Shown: positions 1-5,571 of the stretch, piece by piece
Numbering within the stretch: the stretch's first letter is position 1
How the letters are laid out: the number at the start of each line of letters is the position of its first letter
Assembly (NCBI GenBank): GCA_002256685.1
Contig: NQJH01000113.1
Span: 1 to 6,196, forward strand
Length of the DNA: 6,196 bases
Origin: Methylococcaceae bacterium NSP1-2
GTDB lineage: Bacteria > Pseudomonadota > Gammaproteobacteria > Methylococcales > Methylomonadaceae
Reading direction: 5' to 3'
The notes under the pieces: model-generated
Told to the model about the DNA's origin: nothing
The model's input: only the letters and a program-made list of their open reading frames with translations
The model's database searches: none
Program-made: the position numbers and the translations under genes

Positions 1-1162
1 CGGGCGATACCAATAATTCACGCAGTGTCACCATTTCGCGTTCACGATTGGGAATTTCTAAACCAACTACCGTTTTACCCGGAATAATTTCGACAATACG
101 CACGCTAGTGACCGACAACGCTCTGGCTAAATCTTTGGACAAGGTACTAATGCGACTGACTTTTACACCCGCAGCAGGTTGTAATTCAAAGCGGGTAATG
201 ACTGGACCGGGATGAAAATCCACCACACTAACAATGACGTTAAAATCAGCCAGTATGGTTTCTACTAGCCGCGACATGGCTTCTAAATCGCTTTGTGAAT
301 AACCGATGACGCGAATCTCGCGGTTATCCAGCAAATCTAAGGCGGGTAAAACACTTTCGCCTGATTTATAAAGTTTAGTGGGCTTGGGGGGTGCTTTTTT
401 GGCTGAATTGCTGGATTTTTCAACACGCGCAACCACTTTTGCAACGGCTTGTTCAATATGGGGAACAACGCTGATGCTGGGATTTTTTTTAGTACTGGAT
501 TTTTTTTTAGGAGGAGGTATAACAGCTGCATCAACTGGATTTTCCAGTCGTTTTTCTTGTGGCGAATTAAGTGCGGGTCGAAACACCATTTGAAAGAGGG
601 AGACGGTATATTTACCGATTATATCCATGAGCTTTACCCAAGATAAATTGGTAATCAGGGTAATGCCCGCTATTAACAGCACCAGTAAAAATAAAGTAGC
701 CCCTGAATTGCCTAATGAAATGAGCGCGGTATCGCCTATTTCCTCACCCACAATACCACCCGTGCTACGCGGGAGTTCAACGCCTATTCTTAATACATAC
801 AAGTGTAATAACGCGGTACCTGAAATAATCGCGGCAATAGAACCTAGCCAAGGGAGTGCCATGAGTATTTTTTCTTGCGGTTGCTTAACCCCTTTGCAGA
901 ACAGCCAACCATGCCAGAAAATAATCGCTGGAAACAGGTAAGCACATAAACCAAAAAAACTAAGACTAAAATCGGCAAGCCACGCACCAAAGACACCGCA
1001 GGCATTAGCGATGTTATGCGTAGTCCCACTGTGCGTCCAGCCAGCATCTTCATTGCTAAAAGTGACCAGTGCGATAAAGAAAAATAAAGCACTCGCAAAA
1101 AAAACTAACACAGCAACTTCGCGCAAGCCACGAAAGGTTTTTTCTTCCATTACAGCAGACAT
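1..1162 (-). CDS. ftsK: DNA translocase FtsK, N-terminal part (truncated by window edge)
   Basis: FtsK is the septum-anchored DNA pump that joins cell division to chromosome segregation and XerCD/dif resolution. The minus-strand frame is open from ATG at 1162 to the left edge (387 codons). Residues about 16-34, 66-87, 99-123 and 154-172 are hydrophobic, fitting the four-helix FtsK_N membrane domain. The family's periplasmic signature near the end of helix 1 is present as DAGWTHSG (39-46). A linker of roughly 80 residues follows, rich in Lys and Pro (PPPKKKSSTKKN at 216-227), far shorter than in E. coli FtsK. From LPALDLLD (about 272) the sequence matches the motor alpha domain, including HPGPVITRFEL, LARALS and VEIIPGKTVVGLEIPN. 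The window ends before the Walker A motif, the RecA-like beta domain and the gamma domain. A second in-frame ATG lies at 1150; neither start has a clear Shine-Dalgarno. I chose 1162 because it is the most upstream ATG and gives an ordinary family N-terminus. Identification is firm; the exact start is less so. Confidence 0.95.
   Translation of the reverse strand, partial: MSAVMEEKTFRGLREVAVLVFFASALFFFIALVTFSNEDAGWTHSGTTHNIANACGVFGAWLADFSLSFFGLCAYLFPAIIFWHGWLFCKGVKQPQEKILMALPWLGSIAAIISGTALLHLYVLRIGVELPRSTGGIVGEEIGDTALISLGNSGATLFLLVLLIAGITLITNLSWVKLMDIIGKYTVSLFQMVFRPALNSPQEKRLENPVDAAVIPPPKKKSSTKKNPSISVVPHIEQAVAKVVARVEKSSNSAKKAPPKPTKLYKSGESVLPALDLLDNREIRVIGYSQSDLEAMSRLVETILADFNVIVSVVDFHPGPVITRFELQPAAGVKVSRISTLSKDLARALSVTSVRIVEIIPGKTVVGLEIPNREREMVTLRELLVSP
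483..508 (-). other. paired A9 and A8 slippery tracts in the ftsK linker
   Basis: On the ftsK coding strand there is an uninterrupted run of nine A (508-500) and, ten bases further on, one of eight A (490-483), both encoding lysines of the linker. Runs of this length are known sites of RNA polymerase slippage. A transcript missing one A would end at TAG 339-337 (about 274 residues); one with an extra A would end at TGA 455-453 (about 236 residues). Either product would keep the membrane domain and lose the motor. The runs and stops are seen directly; use as a slippage site is inference. Confidence 0.35.
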
Positions 1163-1238
1163 AAGTAATAATTCAACATAATTAGATTAACTAACAAATA
1201 ATGATTATAAAACAATAAGCACAACGTTACATGGAGAA

Positions 1239-1267
1239 TTTATAACACAAACATAATCTTCTGTCTT
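1239..1267 (-). promoter_or_regulatory. candidate sigma70 promoter for ftsK
   Basis: On the minus strand, AAGACA (1267-1262; four of six matches to TTGACA) is followed after exactly 17 bases by TATAAA (1244-1239), preceded by TG plus one base, which makes an extended -10. Transcription would begin near 1232 and give a leader of about 70 bases before the ftsK ATG. The match is good, but the region is AT-rich, so a chance occurrence is possible. Another TATAAT, at 1209-1204, lacks a suitable -35. Confidence 0.4.
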
Positions 1268-1430
1268 TTATTGTAGTTCACGAAAAACAATTTAATACTA
1301 AAGTTAAAATTATTTAAAAACAACTGCTTAATAAATGAAAATGAATAACTCCTTTAGCTAAGCAAAAAGCGAGTGGGCTTGTAACAAAGTGGTCTGAGGT
1401 TTTGTTGAAGTATTTACTGATAGATGTCCC

Positions 1431-1436
1431 TATAAT
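1431..1436 (+). promoter_or_regulatory. isolated perfect -10 hexamer upstream of tilS
   Basis: TATAAT stands 131 bases before the tilS start. The nearest -35-like hexamer, TTGAAG at 1405-1410, is 20 bases away, which is longer than the usual 16-18, and there is no extended -10 TG. It may be part of the tilS operon promoter, but the evidence is only a perfect -10. Confidence 0.25.
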
Positions 1437-1488
1437 ATGTAGTGACTATTGTGCCTCATCGCTGGCACTGAGTGGCAAACTTACTAAC

Positions 1489-1494
1489 TATAAT
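1489..1494 (+). promoter_or_regulatory. second perfect -10 hexamer upstream of tilS
   Basis: TATAAT lies 73 bases before the tilS start, with no recognisable -35 at the right distance (CACTGA at 17 bases). It is an alternative to the hexamer at 1431. Only one of them, or neither, need be functional. Confidence 0.2.
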
Positions 1495-1523
1495 GACGGC
1501 AACAGATAATCAGTAACCCTGAA

Positions 1524-1541
1524 TGACGCTGTGAGCGGTCA
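1524..1541 (+). other. bulged hairpin in the tilS leader
   Basis: TGACGCT (1524-1530) pairs with AGC and GTCA (1534-1536 and 1538-1541) around a GTG loop, with a single bulged G at 1537. That is seven base pairs ending 14 bases before the ribosome-binding site. No T-run follows, so it is not an intrinsic terminator. It could stabilise the message or affect translation, or be chance. Confidence 0.25.
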
Positions 1542-1555
1542 ACTTGAAGATTATA

Positions 1556-1560
1556 AAAGG
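1556..1560 (+). promoter_or_regulatory. ribosome-binding site deciding the tilS start
   Basis: AAAGG sits seven bases before ATG 1568, the expected distance. An in-frame TTG at 1544, which would add eight residues, has no such site upstream, and the Shine-Dalgarno would fall inside that extended reading frame. This favours the ATG. Confidence 0.6.
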
Positions 1561-1567
1561 CACAACA

Positions 1568-2899
1568 ATGACTAATCCGCTTTCAGCCGATATTATAGAA
1601 TCCGCATTAAATCAACATAAACAATTCACACATGTTTATGTCGGCTACAGTGGCGGTGTTGATTCTCATGTTTTACTGCACTTGTGTGCGTCAATAAAGT
1701 CCCTTGGCGGTAAAATCACGGCGGTTTATGTGCATCATGGTTTGCAAGCGGAAGCGGAATCGTGGGCTGAACATTGCCAAAAAAATGCCGAAACCTTAGG
1801 TGTTAATTTTACCATGTTGCGCGTTAATGCTACGCCAACAGCGGGAGAAAGTCCTGAAGAAGCGGCAAGAAATGCACGTTATACCGCGTTAAAACCGTTA
1901 GTCGGTGTCGATGATGTGCTGCTAATAGGGCAGCACAGAGAAGATCAGCTTGAAACAGTGCTGTTGCAATTATTTCGTGGTGCAGGCTTACGCGGCTTGT
2001 CTGGTATACCAGAGAGTACTTTTTTTGGGCTAGGTCTTATGCTAAGACCGTTATTAAATGTCGCAAAACCTGATATTGAAGAATACGCCAAAAATCATGA
2101 CTTGCAATGGGTGGAAGACCCTAGCAACCAACAAAATGATTATGATCGAAATTTTTTACGCAATACCATTGTGCCGTTATTAAAACAACGCTGGGAATCG
2201 TGTGATAAAACCGTGGCGCGTTCAGCAAAGCATTGTGCAGAAGCACAAGTTGTGGTGTCCGCTGTTGCTGAAGAATTGTTTTATCCCGTGTTTAGTAAAT
2301 CCAATAAAACTTTATGTATTAAGCAGTTACAAGCCCAAAAAAGCCCTAGGCAACAACTGATTATTCGACATTGGTTTCAGAGTCTAGGCTTAAGAATGCC
2401 TGCGCAAGCGTTTGTTGAACGGATACAAACTGAAGTGGTTGCGGCAAGAGAAGACAGTGATCCGATTCTTTTAGGGCAAGGATGTTTTATTCGTCGTTAT
2501 CGGGATGAATTGTATTGCCTAAGACAAACAGAACAAGAAATGCTGCTGCGAGATATGCACTGGCCAGCGGGGCAGACAAGTATCGAATTTGCTAGCCATC
2601 GAACTTTATCTTATTTGCCTTCATCAACCGGTATTCTGCATGAACAGTGGCAAAAGGCAAAAGTCTCAATAAAATTTCGTAGTGGCGGTGAGAAAATTCG
2701 CTTACCCAAGCGTAAAGAACAACATTCACTGAAAAATTTGTTTCAAGAAGCCGGTATTCCACCGTGGGAACGAGAAAAGATTCCCTTAGTTTATTTGAAT
2801 GACAAACTGGCAGCAGTCGGTGACTTATGGATAAGTGCGGATTTTTATCATGAAAAACCCAATAGCTGTATTCAGTTATCCATGCAAGGCGAACAATAA
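1568..2899 (+). CDS. tilS: tRNA(Ile)-lysidine synthase TilS
   Basis: TilS attaches lysine to C34 of the CAU-anticodon tRNA-Ile using ATP, so that it reads AUA and is charged with isoleucine. It is a cytoplasmic and generally essential enzyme. The 443-residue product has the full family layout. The N-type ATP-pyrophosphatase domain carries the P-loop SGGVDS (28-33), the HHGL motif (56-59), EAARNARY (98-105) and HREDQLET (123-130, a version of the HxxDDQxET motif with Glu for the first Asp). RNFLRN (194-199) then precedes PLL. A middle substrate-binding region follows, and the C-terminal TilS domain starts near V366 (FRSGGEKIRLP, then LKNLFQEAGIPPW). Length is close to the E. coli protein. It is the first gene of a same-strand run and is followed after 81 bases by pyrG, a neighbour pair known from Pseudomonas. 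ATG 1568 is preferred over TTG 1544 because of its ribosome-binding site. Identification is firm. Confidence 0.96.
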   Translation: MTNPLSADIIESALNQHKQFTHVYVGYSGGVDSHVLLHLCASIKSLGGKITAVYVHHGLQAEAESWAEHCQKNAETLGVNFTMLRVNATPTAGESPEEAARNARYTALKPLVGVDDVLLIGQHREDQLETVLLQLFRGAGLRGLSGIPESTFFGLGLMLRPLLNVAKPDIEEYAKNHDLQWVEDPSNQQNDYDRNFLRNTIVPLLKQRWESCDKTVARSAKHCAEAQVVVSAVAEELFYPVFSKSNKTLCIKQLQAQKSPRQQLIIRHWFQSLGLRMPAQAFVERIQTEVVAAREDSDPILLGQGCFIRRYRDELYCLRQTEQEMLLRDMHWPAGQTSIEFASHRTLSYLPSSTGILHEQWQKAKVSIKFRSGGEKIRLPKRKEQHSLKNLFQEAGIPPWEREKIPLVYLNDKLAAVGDLWISADFYHEKPNSCIQLSMQGEQ

Positions 2900-2928
2900 A
2901 TCCCGAAAAGGCCATGACGAACAAGCCA

Positions 2929-2956
2929 TTGTCGATTAAAATGCCTAAGTTACAAT
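2929..2956 (+). promoter_or_regulatory. candidate promoter for pyrG
   Basis: TTGTCG (2929-2934; four of six) is followed after 16 bases by TACAAT (2951-2956; five of six), placing a start near 2963 and a leader of only about 18 bases. That leader has no obvious Shine-Dalgarno before ATG 2981. It could give pyrG and the genes after it expression independent of tilS. It is supported by motif matches only. Confidence 0.4.
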
Positions 2957-2980
2957 CCTTTCGAAGCCAATAAATCCTAC

Positions 2981-4609
2981 ATGACAAAATATATTTTCAT
3001 TACTGGCGGCGTGGTATCGTCGCTAGGCAAGGGCATTGCGGCATCCTCGCTTGCTGCCATCCTCGAAGCACGTGGTCTTAAAGTCACTATGACTAAACTA
3101 GACCCTTATATCAACCTTGATCCCGGCACTATGAGTCCGTTTCAACACGGCGAAGTGTTTGTTACCGAAGACGGTGCTGAAACCGATTTAGACTTAGGGC
3201 ATTATGAGCGGTATTTAAAAACCACCATGAGCCGCAAAAACAACTTCACCACCGGTCAAGTCTATGACAGCGTATTACGCCGTGAACGCAAAGGTGATTA
3301 TTTAGGCGCGACCGTACAAGTCATTCCACACATCACCGATGAAATAAAACGCCGTGTTTATCTCAGTGCCGAAGGCGTGGACGTTGCCTTAATCGAAGTT
3401 GGCGGTACGGTAGGCGATATTGAATCATTACCGTTTTTAGAAGCCATACGACAAATGCGTTTTGAACTAGGCGCAGACCGTTCGCTATTCATACACTTAA
3501 CCCTCGTGCCGTATATTCGCTCGGCTGGGGAAATAAAAACCAAACCTACTCAACATTCCGTTAAAGAACTGCGCACTATCGGCATACAGCCTGATATTTT
3601 AATTTGTCGTTCTGAACGACCTATTCCTGTCAGTGACCGCCGTAAAATCGCCTTGTTTACCAATGTAGAAGAAAAAGCCGTTATTTCAGCGGTTGATGCC
3701 GATTCTATTTATCGCATTCCGTTGATGTTACATGACCAAGGGCTAGATGAAATAGTCGTTAAACGCCTGCGTTTAGATGTACCACCTGCGGATTTAAGTG
3801 AATGGCAAGCCGTTATTGCTGCCCTTGAAAGCTCCACCAATGTCGTCAAAATTGCCATAGTCGGCAAATATGTCGATCATTCTGATGCTTACAAATCGCT
3901 AAACGAAGCTTTAATCCACGCAGGTATTAAAACTCGCACCAAAGTCGATATTATTTACATCGACTCAGAACTGATAGAAGAGGAAGGCACGGCGCGATTA
4001 AAAGACGTAGATGCCATACTCGTTCCCGGTGGCTTTGGTGAACGCGGCGTAGAAGGTAAAATTGCTACCGTGCGTTATGCGCGTGAAAACCGCATTCCGT
4101 ATTTAGGTATCTGTTTAGGTATGCAAGTGGCAGTCATTGAATTTGCGCGTAATGTCGCCGGTTTAGAAGGTGCACACAGTACCGAATTTTTACCAAAATC
4201 TCCGCATCCTGTTATCGGCTTAATCACCGAATGGATGGAAGACGGACAATTACAAATCCGCGATGAAAACTCCGATTTAGGCGGTTCTATGCGTTTAGGC
4301 GGACAACAATGCCGTTTACAACATGACACGCTAGCCCATGAAATGTACCAAAAAGATGTCATTACCGAACGCCATCGTCACCGCTACGAATTTAATAATC
4401 AATACATCGAACGCCTTGAAACCGCAGGTATGCGCTTCTCAGGTAAATCGATCGATGGACGCTTGGTAGAAATGATTGAACTTCCCGATCATCCGTGGTT
4501 TTTAGCTTGCCAATTTCACCCTGAATTTACCTCGACACCGCGTAAAGGGCATCCGTTGTTTTCAGGTTTTGTGATTGCCGCCGCGCAGCATAAAGAAAAT
4601 AATCAGTAA
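2981..4609 (+). CDS. pyrG: CTP synthase (glutamine-hydrolysing)
   Basis: PyrG aminates UTP to CTP using ATP and ammonia from glutamine, the last step of pyrimidine nucleotide synthesis. The cytoplasmic enzyme works as a tetramer or filament. The 542-residue product is nearly the length of the E. coli enzyme (545) and aligns one residue shorter at the N-terminus. The synthase domain begins with TGGVVSSLGKG (8-18; P-loop Lys17) and contains KLDPYIN (39-45) and the expected Mg ligands Asp71 and Glu139. The glutamine amidotransferase domain starts near residue 289, with the oxyanion-loop PGGFG (349-353), nucleophile Cys378 in GICLGMQ, and His513 and Glu515 in HPEF, so the triad is complete. The ATG at 2981 is the family start even though no strong Shine-Dalgarno precedes it. 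CTP also feeds CMP-Kdo formation, downstream of the product of the next gene. No sign of damage or transfer is visible. Confidence 0.98.
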   Translation: MTKYIFITGGVVSSLGKGIAASSLAAILEARGLKVTMTKLDPYINLDPGTMSPFQHGEVFVTEDGAETDLDLGHYERYLKTTMSRKNNFTTGQVYDSVLRRERKGDYLGATVQVIPHITDEIKRRVYLSAEGVDVALIEVGGTVGDIESLPFLEAIRQMRFELGADRSLFIHLTLVPYIRSAGEIKTKPTQHSVKELRTIGIQPDILICRSERPIPVSDRRKIALFTNVEEKAVISAVDADSIYRIPLMLHDQGLDEIVVKRLRLDVPPADLSEWQAVIAALESSTNVVKIAIVGKYVDHSDAYKSLNEALIHAGIKTRTKVDIIYIDSELIEEEGTARLKDVDAILVPGGFGERGVEGKIATVRYARENRIPYLGICLGMQVAVIEFARNVAGLEGAHSTEFLPKSPHPVIGLITEWMEDGQLQIRDENSDLGGSMRLGGQQCRLQHDTLAHEMYQKDVITERHRHRYEFNNQYIERLETAGMRFSGKSIDGRLVEMIELPDHPWFLACQFHPEFTSTPRKGHPLFSGFVIAAAQHKENNQ

Positions 4610-4621
4610 TCTTCCGCTATC

Positions 4622-4655
4622 AGAGTTAACTGGTTTTTAAAAGTTGGTTAACTCT
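4622..4655 (+). repeat. perfect 9-bp inverted repeat between pyrG and kdsA
   Basis: AGAGTTAAC (4622-4630) and its exact complement GTTAACTCT (4647-4655) flank a 16-base T/A-rich centre; each arm also contains the palindrome GTTAAC. The RNA could extend the stem through several G-U pairs. It starts 13 bases after the pyrG stop and ends 17 bases before the kdsA start. It lacks a downstream T-run and the stem is AT-rich, so it is a poor intrinsic terminator. An operator, mRNA-processing or stability element is equally possible. Confidence 0.5.
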
Positions 4656-4672
4656 TCAACAGAGAAACAAAA

Positions 4673-5506
4673 ATGAAATTATGTGGCTTTGAAGTCGGTT
4701 TAAATCACCCGTTATTTTTAATCGCGGGTCCTTGCGTGATTGAAAGCGAACAACTCGCTTTAGATACCGCTGGTTTTTTAAAAGAACTGACGACGGAATT
4801 AAACATTCCGTTTATTTATAAATCGTCTTTTGATAAAGCCAATCGTTCCTCGCATGAAACCTTTCGTGGTTTAGGCGTAGAGCGCGGTTTAGAAATATTA
4901 GCGAAAGTAAAACAACAAATCGGTGTACCCGTATTGACCGATGTTCATGAAGACACGCCGTTAGCCGAAGTTGCCAGCGTGGTGGATGTGATGCAAACGC
5001 CTGCATTTTTATGTCGTCAAACCAATTTTATTCAAGCGGTTGCGTCACAAGGCATTCCTGTCAATATTAAAAAAGGGCAGTTTCTTGCACCTTGGGATAT
5101 GGCAAACGTGGCTAACAAAGCCAAAGCGACAGGTAATCAACAGATTATGGTCTGTGAACGTGGTGTATCGTTTGGTTACAATAACTTAGTGTCGGATATG
5201 CGTTCGTTAGCCGTCATGCGTGATACCGATTGCCCAGTAGTATTTGACGCAACGCATTCGGTACAATTACCCGGTGGACAAGGCAGTTGCTCAGGTGGAC
5301 AACGTGAATTTGTGCCTGTATTAGCCCGCGCTGCGGTTGCGGTCGGTGTTGCAGGACTGTTTATGGAAACCCATCCCAATCCTGCCGAAGCAAAAAGTGA
5401 TGGTCCCAATTCATGGCCATTACACAGAATGCGTGAATTATTAGAAACTTTGTTGATTTTGGATAACGCAGTTAAAAGCCGCCCCTTCATTGAAACAACT
5501 TTGTAA
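4673..5506 (+). CDS. kdsA: 3-deoxy-8-phosphooctulonate (Kdo-8-P) synthase, metal-dependent type
   Basis: KdsA condenses phosphoenolpyruvate with arabinose 5-phosphate to Kdo-8-phosphate, the first committed step to the Kdo sugars of the LPS inner core; it acts in the cytoplasm as a tetrameric TIM barrel. The 277-residue product shows IAGPCVIES (17-25), KSSFDKANRSS, TDVHE, PAFLCRQT, VNIKKGQFLAPWD, ERGVSFGYNN, DATHSVQLPGG and METHPNP. Cys21, His195, Glu232 and Asp243 fall exactly ten positions after the four metal ligands known in the Aquifex enzyme (Cys11, His185, Glu222, Asp233). Metal-independent enzymes such as that of E. coli have Asn in place of this Cys. This gene is therefore placed in the metal-dependent class. 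The ATG follows AGAGA (4661-4665) at a normal distance of seven bases. It sits between pyrG and eno as in Pseudomonas. Related DAHP synthases share the barrel but not the KANRSS motif. Confidence 0.97.
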   Translation: MKLCGFEVGLNHPLFLIAGPCVIESEQLALDTAGFLKELTTELNIPFIYKSSFDKANRSSHETFRGLGVERGLEILAKVKQQIGVPVLTDVHEDTPLAEVASVVDVMQTPAFLCRQTNFIQAVASQGIPVNIKKGQFLAPWDMANVANKAKATGNQQIMVCERGVSFGYNNLVSDMRSLAVMRDTDCPVVFDATHSVQLPGGQGSCSGGQREFVPVLARAAVAVGVAGLFMETHPNPAEAKSDGPNSWPLHRMRELLETLLILDNAVKSRPFIETTL

Positions 5507-5521
5507 CGACAACCCTAACTT

Positions 5522-5548
5522 GCAACCACACGTTGCTTTTATTTTTTT
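5522..5548 (+). terminator. hairpin plus T-run between kdsA and eno
   Basis: GCAAC (5522-5526) pairs with GTTGC (5532-5536) around a CACAC loop, followed at once by TTTTATTTTTTT (5537-5548). This has the architecture of an intrinsic terminator, but the stem is only five base pairs. It may partly end transcripts coming from pyrG-kdsA, or act as an attenuator before eno. I saw no convincing eno promoter in the 23 bases between it and the eno start, so complete termination here would be surprising. Confidence 0.45.
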
Positions 5549-5555
5549 AACCTTC

Positions 5556-5559
5556 GGAG
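5556..5559 (+). promoter_or_regulatory. distant ribosome-binding site of eno
   Basis: GGAG lies 12 bases before the eno ATG (5572), longer than the usual 5-9. A different ATG at 5562 lies closer but opens only ATG CAA TAA, ending at 5570 one base before the eno start. No other in-frame start fits the enolase N-terminus, so 5572 is kept. Confidence 0.5.
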
Positions 5560-5571
5560 TAATGCAATAAC

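Larger units (their letters stand above)
1163..1567. other. divergent ftsK-tilS intergenic region
   Basis: These 405 bases separate two genes transcribed away from each other. The ftsK-proximal half is strongly AT-rich; the tilS-proximal 130 bases are more mixed and contain small inverted repeats. I see no tRNA, no convincing small gene (the best plus-strand ATG, at 1335, gives only eight codons with no ribosome-binding site) and no terminator. The promoter and hairpin candidates are listed separately. A small palindrome TTAGCTAA lies at 1354-1361, of unknown meaning. Confidence 0.7.

Noticed and set aside
337..534. 65-codon minus-strand open frame in the ftsK linker region
   Set aside because: It is an alternative frame of ftsK with low-complexity sequence. 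It is not an independent gene, though it is the frame a one-A slippage product would enter.
378..941. Plus-strand open frames opposite ftsK
   Set aside because: They are antisense to a clear, uninterrupted FtsK reading frame and show no family resemblance or ribosome-binding site.
1335..1361. Eight-codon open frame in the intergenic region
   Set aside because: It has no ribosome-binding site, is very short, and lies in AT-rich sequence where such frames are common.
1451..1468. GTGCC/GGCAC inverted repeat in the tilS upstream region
   Set aside because: A five-base stem with an eight-base loop and no following T-run is too weak to separate from chance.
1544..1567. TTG start adding eight residues to TilS
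   Set aside because: The ATG at 1568 has a well-placed AAAGG seven bases upstream, which would be inside the extended coding region if TTG were used.
2918..2934. Small bulged hairpin after tilS (CG-ACAA with TTGT-CG around GCCA)
   Set aside because: It has only six base pairs with a bulge and no T-run, so it is not a terminator; it also overlaps the candidate pyrG -35.
2592..2987. 131-codon minus-strand open frame across the end of tilS and the gap before pyrG
   Set aside because: It lies almost wholly antisense to the conserved tilS C-terminal domain, has no recognisable protein character, and overlaps the pyrG start.
4075..4362. 95-codon minus-strand open frame within pyrG
   Set aside because: It is antisense to the amidotransferase domain, including the catalytic Cys region, and shows only the composition expected of a complement.
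5176..5490. 104-codon minus-strand open frame within kdsA
   Set aside because: It is antisense to conserved metal-site motifs of KdsA; the absence of stops is a by-product of codon use.
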